A DNA stretch of 64,000 nt, taken from contig RDEW01000006.1 in assembly GCA_011109175.1 (NCBI GenBank), forward strand, positions 276,756-340,755. The letters are read 5' to 3'. The DNA comes from Dicyema japonicum. Lineage: Eukaryota; Dicyemida; Rhombozoa; Dicyemidae. A program made the position numbers and the translations under genes. This document shows, one piece after another, positions 47,163 through 58,800 of this stretch; positions within the stretch are counted from its first letter, which is position 1, and each line of letters begins with the position of its first letter. The notes beneath the pieces were generated by a model. It searched no databases and was not told the origin of the DNA. It worked only from the letters and a program-made list of their open reading frames with translations.

Positions 47163-48760
47163 TTTCCATAAATAAATATAACGACAATGTCTTTTATAAG
47201 CTTTCCCTCTCAAACCTTGCAATGAATGCAACATACCCTTATCAACTCTAAAGAAGAAATATTAATGAGTCATCTTTGAACCGGTCGCTGTGAGAACATC
47301 AAGACTAATTGAAGCAGATCACTAATTCTTGTGAATTGTATTAAATCGCTTATCGAAGGAAGTAAAAACATAAAAGAAAAGACATTGCTGGTTCATATAA
47401 ATAGCTCATTTTAGATTCCAAAACCTTTGTGGACCAAAGCGTCTTTTAATACATCACGTCACCTCTAATTTACAGATATATTTGTGGCATCAATGATGAC
47501 TGGGAACTTCCATATAAACTGTATGGATTGACATAACATTTTAGACATGTTCCAGTTCCCCCGGAAAAGGAAAAGATTGTTTTGTGTTAAATGACTTTAG
47601 TTTAATAGCCTATATCCCTTACGAGGGATTCTTGACAGAATCCACATATTTTCAAGCAGGATTACCTCTTATTACTCCAAAGGAACCCCAAGAGGTCTTT
47701 TTTCGCATTTATTTTAGTTGGGTAACCATTTTCAACGCGGTTGTGAGTCAATAAACTGATTCTAAGCATTTTCTTATAAAACAGCGATAGTACTAAAAAA
47801 CCTCAAATCTCGTCAAAAATGGACAAAGTGAACTTTGATTAGTGGTTTCTAAATATACAGACTCGTCCAAAGTTCAAAGAAGTCATCCCCATAGTTCTTT
47901 ACAAGGCAGTCCTCAATTAAACTGATGAGATGTATGTAATCTTTGACTCAGGTAAGTTCAACTCAGGATTTATCAGTTCGATATCGACCTTTCGCGTATG
48001 TTTACAGGTTTTTTGATTTTTGACTAAAATATTATAAATTTGTGACATGGTAGCTCAGTTTGAGTCGGAAAATTGACACGGAGATATTGAACATAATGCA
48101 CTCACAAAGTTCAAAATGTTGTGAGGACCATTATTAAATCTCCGTTATTATCCCTCATAACCTCAAACATATTTTTGGACAGAATTTAAAATTTAGATTG
48201 CAATAAGTAGTTTATACCTCTGTCGTCCTCGATATCCTCTAGTGGACTATAAATATGTTTCACATTAGCAAGTACCATTGGATACATTCTTAGGATATGT
48301 CGAAGCATCCCTATTTATTTTTATTGGATGGGATTTTTTTGCACTACAAATATAGATCATTGTTGCTTATCTCCATGGATGTTTTTTTTGTTAAGTTTCC
48401 ACATTTTTTGATTATTTATTTAACATCCAAAGACAACGGTAAACCATTTTCGTATTTCAGAGTCAAATCGCATAAGGGCCCCAGAGAAGTCGGTCCGGTT
48501 AGATGATCCCCACAAATCCCCCACTCCGTAACTTTGAAAACCCATTTTTGCATTTCCTCGACCTTCCTCGTATTTGTCCAAAATGTGGACGGTCCCCACG
48601 AGGCAGATGCATGAGAAACATGGCTCGATGTACTGACTTATTTACTTTTATTTCAATATTCCTACTTAGATTGTGACTTTTTTTATTTTATTTTAATATT
48701 ATTTTTTTATATTTTTAATAAAATTAAACTTAAATAAAATTGAATCTTGTGGAACGCAAT

Positions 48761-50446
48761 ATGTCAAAAGATCCTTTAGTAAATTTGGAGGTTTGTTTGG
48801 AGTGCGAGGTTAAAGAAATCCTCCCAAATGGGGAAGAAGTTTACATTGAGTAATAAAAAATTAATATTTAAGACCAATGCTATATACAGATCAAATATCT
48901 ATGAATAACATAAAACTCACCAATGAGGAGAAAGTTGTAGAAAATTACCACGTTAATAAACTTGATGGAATAAGGAAAGACTTAAAGTTTGTTAATTATT
49001 TAATATTTTGACTGGCTTATAAAGAAATATCAGTTCTTAGAGATTTTCTTAAACTTTCTTCTGATAATGGTTACATTTCCTTTGCCCAACTCCCAATGTC
49101 TTCTCCTCCTCCACCTAATCTGGCATTTGACCTTCATTCAAGGAAACACGTATTACTATTATTTGAACGAAGGCATTGGACAAGGCATATTCCATTCTAA
49201 TGGAAGGATATTCCAAACTCACTAATAATAAAATGATAGTAAAATTAGAACAAAATAAAGAAATTTTAAAATTAAGAAGAAATTGGACTCTGAGAAAGTC
49301 AAAAGAGGGAATAATTGGTGAATTGGATGATGGTTTAGTTATGTATGTATATTAAGATATAAGTCACAACAAAACTTTCAAAGTCGACTTGGTTGATGAT
49401 AAAATTGTCATCACATTACCCCCTGCAATAAAATACACATCTTTTGTTCAAATACAAATGACAGAGCCTTCCCTGTTAAGCATAGGAATGCGAAATATTA
49501 CCATTGACGATGACGTCGAGCCTTCTGTGATGTTAGTCCGTGCTCAAGACACAATATTTTTTCAAAAATTATTTAAATTGGTAACATGTTCTTATTACTC
49601 AGTTAACTCACGAGACCACATCAATCACTACTGGTAATACCATATCATTGGAGCTTGATATTTGTGTATTCAGTGTAATGATTCCCTTAGGTTTACTCCC
49701 AAGATTTATTCTTGTTTAAAACAATGGAGTTTGTGACATTTTTCTTGTTCGTGGACAAACTATCGAGTAAGTGTTATATAATGTTAGAAAATTGTCCCCC
49801 AAATATGACTTTACTTCCAAAATTGAGTATTTATACAACTAATTGCCTCAAAAGACGAGAGTATTTGTGTTGTTATTTGCTGGCTATTGGATTACTTGAT
49901 GAGAACGAGACTATCCGACAATGTCAAATTGTCATATATCTGTGATAACTTTGAGTCCCTGCACTGCATCAGGATTATATTGAATATGACGCTGTATAAA
50001 ATACCACACCAGTAAGTTGTCATTATTATGTAGAAATAAAATATATTTTGAGATTAATAATGGGAAATTGACTGTAATTACAGCACGTGGTAAGATTGTC
50101 GAGGATGTTAATTATGATGTGATTCATAGGGAGGTACTATGCTGTGGTATTTAGGCTTGTTTCTTTAAATGTGAAATTTTGCGGCTGATTGCTACAAAGT
50201 TTGGGTTTTCTGAGATATCGTCCCCTTTAATATTTGATGTCAGTGAAGATGATGAATTATATATTTTTAGCAGAGAATCAACGTACGAGTTAATTTATTC
50301 ATAGGAATATTGCCTTTATGTTGAATAGTGGAGTTGATCTGCGAGTATTTGCAGTTTGTGATAATAATATTGTCCCCTTGGATGGACTACCTAATACAGA
50401 TTTTGTAGATATTATTGAATCTGCCTTTATTACTTTTATGGATTAG
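48761..50446 (+). CDS. MED17: Mediator complex subunit 17, many 21-25-nt introns
   Basis: MED17 is a core head-module subunit of Mediator, the bridge between activators and RNA polymerase II. I read exons 48761-48849, 48873-48986, 49011-49149, 49173-49342, 49364-49580, 49603-49665, 49691-49766 and 49788 to about 49915. After an unresolved join come a piece ending at 50011, then 50034-50133, 50155-50282 and 50305-50446 (stop TAG). Introns are 23, 24, 23, 21, 22, 25, 21, unresolved, 22, 21 and 22 nt. The blocks follow the order of animal MED17: EVCLECEVKEILPNGEEVYI, DGIRKDLKLAYKEISVLRDF, SRKHALDKAYSILMEGYSKL, EILKLRRNWTLRKSKEGIIG, IHNKTFKV, IFFQKLFKLLTHE, then a C-terminus with LIATKFGFSEIS. 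The estimate is about 480 residues, shorter than animal or yeast MED17. Intron 2 seems to end in TG rather than AG. It is probably a real gene. Confidence 0.68.
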
Positions 50447-50530
50447 ACTTTATTCTTTACCTCATTTTTTTCTCGCTTATATACCTTGAACATGTGCAAG
50501 GATAAATTCTGGACTTTTTTATCACGACTC

Positions 50531-50890
50531 TTGCAGAAGTGTTGTGTTATAGTGTATAACCCCCTATAAATTGGAGGAACAAGTCTTTCTTGGGTCATCA
50601 GTCTATTATCTTTAGTCTTTTATCGACTGTTGCAGAAGTGTTGTGTTATAGTGTATAACCCCCTCATAAAACCGGAGTACATATGTATTTCTCAGGTAAC
50701 TAGTCTCTGCTATTTTCAGAGATTGGGGAAGGTACATATGTACAAGAGGGCTTTATTGTCACAATACGTTTCTAATGATTTCACGTCGATAGAAGTAAAT
50801 GAACGTGGGTTAAAATCCATAAGGTTCCAGTCGACAGACAACTCAAAATTATACCAATCAGCTCTTATAGTTCTTGATGTTTATTGATGA
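50531..50890 (+). CDS. Exon-like fragment of an unidentified gene with a 24-nt intron
   Basis: CVIVYNPLIKPEYICIS is followed by GTAACTAGTC...TTTTCAG (24 nt, 50695-50718), then RLGKVHMYKRALLSQYVSND and SIEVNERGLKSIRFQSTDN to a stop at 50887. V-x-Y-N-P-L is seen in family 38 alpha-mannosidases, but this alone is too little to name it. A 35-bp piece of the first exon is also present at 50531-50565. Confidence 0.3.
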
Positions 50891-51277
50891 ACTTATCCAA
50901 AAACTGAAAAAATTTATTGGAGGCCATTTTGAATGGAGGACGTTTTGAACCATTGGTATACAAATGATATCTCTGTAATTTTTAATAAAAATCGATATGT
51001 AACGTCTAGCGCATGTGACACAGTATCGCCTGGGTTAGGTTCGATATCTCCTGAGAGAACGAGAGACTCATGGAGGGACTGAGCCCCATTTGAAAATAGC
51101 CAAAAAGATCTCAAGGTAAAATTGTCGATCTTTGTAGTTACATCCGAAATTCGTCACGAGTTCATGCATCAAAAATCACTAAGCTACCTAACAATAACAC
51201 ATTTAAAAAAGTTAACACGTAACTTTGCATAAATGTGTTATTTCATAAATATTTTCCTTAAATTTTCATCAACTTAA
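50891..51277. other. No recognised gene
   Basis: A minus-strand open frame at 51114-50914 contains SLVLSGDIEPNPGDTV, a phrase often seen just before LINE endonuclease regions, but no endonuclease follows. Nothing else was recognised. Confidence 0.35.
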
Positions 51278-52711
51278 TACAGTCGAACCCCAGGGTGGGG
51301 CATCAAAGTGCCCTCCAAAACCGGGTTTGGTTCAAACTATAGATTTATGGTTGATTTAACTTAAATTTTTGTTTACTTTGCGAAAAAGGAACTTCTTCAC
51401 CTCTTCCAAAGTGTTTATAAAATAAGTTGTGATTTTTTGCTCTATAGTTTGATAGATTTCTATTCAATATTTTTAATTCGATTTTTATTAATTAACAAAT
51501 CATTATTTTTAAAGCATTTTTTTGAAATAATCAGTCAATTTCAAATTTTTCTTATTTCTTAAATCTTTTTCAAGTTGAAATCTAAACTCATAATATTTTT
51601 ATAATGTCTCAAAAGATGTATTTGAGCTACATTTTCTAACTTATCCATCATTTCATAAGTTTCTGATATCGTTGTTTTGTCCTCTGTGTCAACTCCATTA
51701 TAAAACTCGCAACCCTTGACTAGATCTTCTCTATTTTCCTCAATTTTCTTCCAACAATTAATTATTGTTGTTTCTTTAACTTCCATCCACGCTTTTTTCA
51801 CAAGTACCATAATCTGTCGCATATCTTTATTTTTCAAAGATTTAAGATTAATTGTTGTATCCTTCCAAATTGAGCATAAAATCCATTAGGAAGTTTATGT
51901 ACTTTAAAACACTTTATTATACCCATGTCTAAAGGTTGAATCAAAGATGTTGTGTTTTTCGGAAGAAAAACAATTTAACATTTGAGTATTCCAATAAATG
52001 TAGCATTATCCATTATTAAAAGTATTTTTCTATCTTGTGAGAGAAAGTCGTCGTTAATTTTTGAAACCCACATTTTGAAAATTTCTCTATTCATCCAGGA
52101 ATTTTTTGACGCTGCATATAAAATACCGAATTTTCACAATTAAAATCTGTTAAAATATAATTAAGCAAACTTTTCATACAACGAGGTGATTTGTATTTTC
52201 CAATAACGAGGGGTCTTAATTTATTTACAGCAAAGGAGAGCTGTTACTCTTTCTTTACTGAATTTTGTACCATGTTTCTATACATTAGACATAAGATCTT
52301 GAAGGAAATTTTTTAACATAGAAAGATGTTTCATCACAGTTAAAAATATTTTCATGACCATAAGTTTTCAACAAATTATCGAATTGAAAGAAAAAATTTG
52401 CCAAATTACTTTTATCTGCTGATTTTTTTTACCACAAATGGTTTTAAAAACCAGTTTGTTTACACTTTGCAATTTTAATTTTTGTTTCAATAGAAATTTT
52501 GGAAGGCATTACACAAAAACAATTATCACGTGTTCAAAAATAATATTATTCAAAATAATATTATGTAATAAAATATTAAAATAAATTAGTAAAGTGCCCC
52601 ATATTGGGGTTTTGATAATTTCCAAATTTGGAAATTATTGATGGAAAATGGACTAAAAAATAAAATCGCCCCAAAAAGCGAGGGTGTTTTATTGGGGCGG
52701 GTTCGACTGTA
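51278..52711 (-). mobile_element. Tigger/pogo-type DNA transposon with TIRs and TA duplication
   Basis: The element is 51280-52709 (1,430 bp). It begins CAGTCGAACCC, ends GGGTTCGACTG and is flanked by TA on both sides. The transposase is on the minus strand, badly frameshifted but readable. NIFNCDETSFYVKKFPSRS carries the first Asp of the DDE core. ILLIMDNAT carries the second Asp. VFLPKNTTSLIQPLDMGII is the conserved block after it. VKKAWMEVKETTIINCWKK at 51837-51559 is the C-terminal region. The N-terminal CENP-B-like DNA-binding part is mostly lost. The copy is not active. Confidence 0.85.
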
Positions 52712-52859
52712 CTAGGATGCACATTCAAGGATACTTTAACTATAATATGCACTTGGGGTAGAGTACAGAAGTGGTTTAAAAACCATAGTGATATACTTTG
52801 AACTATTAAGACATTTTTGAAACAATGGACGATTTACAAGAATAACCAATTAAAAATTT

Positions 52860-53236
52860 AAGATCGATAACCGGTGGTTGTACTTCTTTCCTAAAACTGC
52901 CAGGCGAGTACACATGTGCCTCTTGAACTTTTAGCTATTCGAGTCAAATAAAGGAAAACTACACAATTTCACAAACTAAATGAGAATAGTTCCAGACTAA
53001 ATGGAATAGTTTTAAATCAATATTCCAATCTTTGTTTTAAAGTAAAAAAATCGGAACCCTTAAAATGTATAGCCCTAGAGAACCCAATCATATGGACATT
53101 AGATCCCTTGGATAATGCAGCAATTGTGTTGCATCGTGTCCCCTTTGATGATCGTCAGTCATTTCTGGATATATGGAGACTTAAATTGCTCTTTGTTTTC
53201 CTTCGAATTTGCCTTTCCGACTCAAATGAATGACCT
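52860..53236 (+). CDS. Protein-like fragment of an unidentified gene, right of the Tigger insertion
   Basis: After a stop at about 52949 a single frame stays open to the stop at 53234-53236 for about 95 codons. It contains VKKSEPLKCIALENPIIWTL, DPLDNAAIVLHRVPFDDRQ and FLDIWRLKLLFVFLRICLSD. Upstream, RWLYFFPKTARR and candidate introns of 19 or 27 nt ending GAACTTTTAG suggest further exons. No family was recognised with confidence. It might continue the fragment at 50531-50890, now split by the Tigger element. Confidence 0.35.
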
Positions 53237-53329
53237 TATTAAAATAAACATTATTTTTTTGGAACATTTATCCGGATTCACGACACTAATTACTCACTTT
53301 AGATATCATTGACTCAAGCGATCTTAGAA

Positions 53330-55080
53330 GAGATACCGTCTTGGTCCCGAATACTCTGCTCGTCTCGACGACAACATGGAATCTGGTGAAGTGGCTTTCG
53401 TATTTTTTATCTTGAAATTATCGAAAATACGAACAGCCTCACAAGCTTTCAAAGCAGAACCAGCAAGTCTCGACTGGTAAAAGGTGTCGGTGCAGACCCC
53501 ATCCCAAATCAAACATTTTCTTCGAAAGAAGGGGAAGACAGTTACCCCGTCCGGGCGCTTTCCATCTCCACGATCAAGGCCCATCGGTTTCCAGATATGA
53601 CAGGGATCCAGCCGCCTCAAGAAAGCGTTTCACAACCCAATTGATGGCGTTATGCTTCGGTAACTGGCCTCTGCTGAGACGGCAAAAAAAAGTGGGTGAA
53701 GTCCTTTGCGGTCCACAACAGATCCACAACAGATCCACAACGGGATGTATGAGGTTAGATCATTCCCATTGAAGAGAATTTTAAATATTATGAATTCCAA
53801 TTAAGATTTTTACTTTTTTTACAATTTAATCATTAAAACAATATAACTACTCAATTCTCCCACCTAGATTTTTGAAGAGGGGTTGTTGACCATGTCTTTT
53901 TCGCCCAGATCATCTGGTACGTCACCGATCTTAGTCGTTAATGCTACCAATTCCATAAAGTCAATCCATAATAAACGTTACTTTTAATTTCTGAAAAGAA
54001 ATAGGAGAGAAACTAGTGAGCCGAAAAAAGGAACCCCGCAAATCGTTCTGGCTAAGACAACGAAAAGGGAAATTTTTTTAACGGAAAACAATTTTTAAAT
54101 TTTCAGAAATTTTTTTAACGGAATAAATAAAATTTTTTAAATTTATTAACAAAATAAATTGTTTTCCGTTAAAAAATTTCTAAAAATTTAAATGAAAAAT
54201 TCGAAGCACGTGTGCACTTTAAATAGATAAGTTTCTTTTAATCGTTAATGGAAAATTCCTAAGTTAAATTGTGAGACAGAAAAAGACATAAATAACAAGT
54301 CATGCTCCAGGTCCCAAGAGACTAGGAATTGTCCCAAATGATGGCCATATCCAGCTGCAACGTAACCATCTCCATTAGGGAGAATCTCTGAGTGCCGCTT
54401 TCTCGGTTTCGTTGATGACCCCATTACTCAATCTCCAACCGCTTAGGAGGTTTCGAAGAAGATTGGGACAAAGTAGAAGCGATTTCCTGGTAGAGTATAT
54501 ATTCATTTTTTCCAACATCCAATGTCATCATTTGAAGACAAGCTAAGGATGTCGATTGGGGCCCTTCTTTTCATCGTTGAAGGAAAACATGCTGAAACAA
54601 GGATTTCTGATACCTTTTATTCTCCAAGAATGTCAGCCTGTCTGGAAGCAAGAAAACATCTGAGGTTGTATGTGGACGATGAACAAACGCAACATAGGCG
54701 CCAGCATCTTCAGTCTTCAAACATGGATTCGAGATCTTTTTCTTTTATGGAAAGAGTACCTCATAGTTTATCATCACTGAAAGGAGCACCAAGAGAGTCA
54801 AATAAGTCCAAGCTCATTCAGAGTACGTAACACAACACACAACGTCAACAACAAATTGTAGCATCATCCAGGTACCACAAAAGATTTCATATTCGATCAT
54901 TAAAGCGAAGAGGTTCAACCAGATATCCTTGTTTTACACCCGTCAGTAAGAAGCCGACTCCATCACCGAACACAAAAGAGTTTTTAATTATGTATCCCGT
55001 CACATCTCGGAGCATTCCAGGAAGCAGTCGCAGCTAAAGCTGTTGAATGCTTTTGATACTTTCGTTTGTCTGATGACATC
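53330..55080 (-). pseudogene. Second YLDD/RLE retrotransposon, strongly decayed
   Basis: From 55080 down on the minus strand. FVFGDGVGFLLTGVKQGYL near 54960 is RT motif B and LWYLDDATIC near 54860 is motif C. After about 1.1 kb of damaged sequence come LSCRLSRGQLPKHNAINWVV near 53660, MGLDRGDGKRPDGVTVF at 53590-53540 and LIWDGVCTDTF near 53510. The order and spacing match the copy at 12373-14373. The hairpin at 54072-54180 lies inside the decayed part. Confidence 0.75.
54070..54182. repeat. Inverted repeat (hairpin) of about 24-bp arms
   Basis: AATTTTTTTAACGGAAAACA at about 54072 is matched by its inverse near 54157-54180. A further direct TTTTTTTAACGGA occurs at about 54111. It could be a small foldback element. 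Confidence 0.6.
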
Positions 55081-55369
55081 GGATCTGACTGTGGTGGGCT
55101 AGAATCCGAATAATGGATTTTTCAGCAAAGATCAATTCTCGTCAACCAGATAAACCCGTGATGTGAATAGTCCTTCCTGTAAGTCACAGTTTTTGAGAGG
55201 GATCTTCCACCTTCTCCCCCTCCAATTCCACTGTGAAGATTACCATTATGAAAAATTCTTACGCCAATGAATGAAGTGATTTCCGTGACGTTGGATGTGT
55301 GATGAAAATTAAAAAGGGGGACTTATTTCACCTCTCATCGGAAGTGAAAGCCTGTAATGAACTATTGGA

Positions 55370-55490
55370 AGATGGATTATGTCGGCGCAAACAGACCTTC
55401 TCCCTTGGGTTCATTTCTTGGATTAATTAGTTGAGACTGTTTGTGCTGAGTTTACAAACATTGTAAGTCTGGAGTGATTAAATAAACTTT
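55370..55490 (+). mobile_element. LINE 3' terminus
   Basis: The stretch CGGCGCAAACAGACCTTCTC through GTGATTAAATAAAC is homologous to the LINE end at 43018-43112, with the same order of coding and tail motifs. Confidence 0.5.
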
Positions 55491-55899
55491 TGCACGTGTA
55501 ATTCATTTAAAGGGACCCACGTTGTCTTACAACATTGTTTAGGATACTATTCTCATCTTTACCCCCTCTTCCCATCCGAATCAGTGGTCTCGAATTGGAC
55601 CACCAGAGAAAAGCAGTGGATTTCTGTCAATGACGACAAATTGATAGGCCTTGGTTTTTACGAACGTTCTCTGAACAACGATACTGTCCTACAAGGTGCT
55701 TGCATGCATGTGTTTACCGGATCACTGGGCTCTTACATCCATAACATTACTTCGCTATGTCATACGACGTGACAAAACATGTACTAGTTAACTTCTTCCA
55801 TCGCTGACGACTCTTTGACAAGTGGGGATATCTGGTTTCTATTCACATCTTCCTGAAAAGTTTACAACCATCAGAAAGTTTCCAACAAGGAATATGGCA

Positions 55900-58800
55900 A
55901 TATTTATTTATTTAAAACCCCGGGATCACCGAAAACGAAAGACAGAAAAACGTCAGACAGTTAGATAATCCTAGTTCCCGCAATCAAACCACCCAAAGTC
56001 TGTAGTCTCCCATTGTTCCCACTAGCGTTCGAAAGAGATTTCTTTCATCCCTGCACAGGAATCCGATTGGGGAGGGGAACTTCCTAACCAAATGACTTTC
56101 TTTTGCTTGAAAAGGACAGACTAAGCGGCTTTCGTCCTCCTTACAGACCTGAAGGAATCCGGAATACTCCACAGATGGTTCACCGGTAGAATTTTCCAAC
56201 AAAAGCATCCAAAAATAAAGGAATCCTCCGGACAAGCGTACGTATAACATTCAACTTCTGCAATCTTTTAGTGAGGACTTTCTTCGCATGTGAGTTAAAG
56301 TTCACTAGCCTGTCAAACATAGGCCCAAGATTTGAAGGAGACCTTGTCACCGGTATCTGGAAAGACCAATAAAAATTATTGGACCTTCTTTAGAACGAGG
56401 GTCTGAAGTGAAAAGTGCACATATTGAATTTTTGGCAGAAATAGTTAGTCGGTTAGCAGTCAGCCAATCAAAGACGGTGTTCACTCCCGCCTGAGCATTT
56501 GAGGTTGCAACTTGCGTTGATCGGTTGCGTGTTGCAATTATTAGGTCGTCTGCGTAGGATAATAGTAAAAGATTTTCGTCCTCGTAATTTGGTAAGTCGT
56601 GGAGGAAAAGATTGAAAAAGGTTGGAGAAAGCCGAGAACCTTGTGGTAGTCCATTAGGTAGTAGTCGTGATCTCGATCTAAGTTGCCCGATGTCCAGACA
56701 TTTGGCCTACAGGAATTTTCACAAATAACTAAGAAATATGTCATACTTTTTATTAGCACATTGTTTTAAAATTCAGAGATAAAATTTAATATAAAAACAT
56801 CAAATAAAATGAGTTAAAAAATTACATCAATACTCATTGTTCTGAAGGTAAAACAGTTAAGACTTACTTAAAGGTTATGAAAAAGCTCACTCAAGAATTC
56901 TACTGGAGTGTAATCATCATATTTTTCAATAATACTGTTTATCCTTTTGTACTTCTTACTTGTCTTATAATCTATGGTAAATGATAGTGGATTCAATTGA
57001 GGCTTTTTCTCTTTCAGTGTTGAAAATATTTGTTCATACATGTGTTGAGATTTTTCTCGAGCAATAGCGTACACTAAAGGAACCGTACATGTTTCACATA
57101 ATGTAACATGTATAGTGCATAACTGAAAACCTAATGGAGCTGAATCAAAATTTTTCGTCCTCGTAATTTGGTAAGTCGTGGAGGAAAAGATTGAAAAAGG
57201 TTGGAGAAAGCCGAGAACCGAAAGTACCATCACATAACCAATGTTCTTTCATAGACATAAGGTCAAGGTTTCTCGCTGTTGTTAATATAAGCAATCCATC
57301 ACTATCGTGTAGTACAAAATCATCTCTTCTGAGAGTACTTTTAAGTTCATCAGTTAGAACATTACCGTCTTGTATTTGATCTGTACGCTGTCGTCGAACA
57401 GTACGTGTAAGGGTTTCTTTTTTGGGTAGTTCACAAGCAGCATCAATGGGGTATGTGCTTAAGCAATTTTGGATAACTGTGGATGTAGTTTCTCCAGAAT
57501 CTCTCGCTCTCTTCTATATCGTATTGACGGTTTTCATCGCATGTAAACATCCTGCATTTGGTGAATGTTCGTGTGGTGTCATAATTCCATTAGTTCTTCG
57601 TTAACAGTTCTTACTCTGCCTTTGCATTTTCCTTTCAGCTCACATCTCTAATACATGACATTGTCTCTCTGTCTATCCATAATGTACGCATAGCCATCAT
57701 GCAGAAGTTTTCTCTTTCCACGAGTGGTTCGTGTAAATTCCATTTTTTTATCGTTATTAATATGCATAGTGTATTTCTTGATCATTTATGCTTAATTGAA
57801 TTGTCGGCCAAATGTCCTAGTACCAAGTTGCCCACAAAGACTCTCCCACATCGCCCAGAGAGAAAGTTGGCCGACCACAGCTTTAGGTTTCAAAAAAAAT
57901 CTTCCCAATAAGAAGCTTCCTTGGGACCTTGTTGAGAGCCTTGTTTATGTCGATTGACACCATTATAGTCTGCATGTGTCATGGGGTAGCATTAAATCCT
58001 GCGGTTATGAATTGGGATATTGTGGTTAACTGGGTGGTGGACCTTCCAGGACAAAGCCATGTTGAAAAGCCGCTTGATGGAGGTTCGGAGTAATTACAGT
58101 TAGTACTAATTTTTCAAGAAGTTTTGGTAATGTGCTGGTTAAGGAGATTGGTCTCTATGAAGCAGGTTCTCTTTCCGGTTTTCAGCCTTCAAAACTGGTT
58201 TGATAACAGAGTTCTTCCAATTTTTAAGGAATAATATTGTAGTCAATGAACAGGTTAAATACTTGCGTGAGGAAGCCGATTGCATAGTGGCTTAGGTGTT
58301 TCAGGTAAATTCAAGATACTTTGTCAGGGCCGTAGGCCCGTGAGTTTTTTAATCCGGCAATAACCCCTGAGACCTGCTTGTGATGGATTTCAACTCTGTC
58401 GGACGGCATCTTTTCATTTGATTTCTTTGTTTTGAATGTAAGTGTCCGGGAATCGAGGGTATAAAATTCGTGTATGATGAGAGAGGAATAAATATGTTGT
58501 CAGTTTTTTGAATGGCCACACTGATGATTTTTGCGGCTTCGTCCATCGAACGTATATAAATGATAGTCCTTTGACCAATTCCAGGTCGTCGTAGCCAGAG
58601 AGACCAGTCAACCTTTTTATAATTCTTGAAACTTTTTATTTCGGTCTGCAATGTCCAGCGTCCCCGAAATGCTTTTACCATAAGAAGAATGGGATTGTGG
58701 TCGCAGGAAAAACCATAATTCACATCCCATGTAGTGATTCCTGCTAAGGAAGGTGAACATAAGGTTAAATCAGAAGTGCAGCTATCAGTGCCCCTTAAAG

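Larger units (their letters stand above)
40315..49334. repeat. Segmental duplication, copy B
   Basis: Partner of 30025-37057. It keeps about 2 kb (41274-43331) that copy A lost and runs unbroken into the rest of MED17, so B looks like the more ancestral arrangement. Its left part (40315-41272) repeats the minus-strand LINE composite. Confidence 0.9.

Noticed and set aside
49389-49637. An 82-codon open frame beginning MVDDKIVITLPP as a gene of its own
   Set aside because: It is MED17 exon 5 plus unspliced intron sequence; the upstream exons join in phase.
53115-53312. Frame beginning MQQLCCIVSPLM
   Set aside because: It overlaps the more protein-like frame at 52949-53236 in another phase and has no motif.
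57191-57604. Plus-strand frames of 60-62 codons
   Set aside because: They are shadows of the minus-strand MULE transposase.
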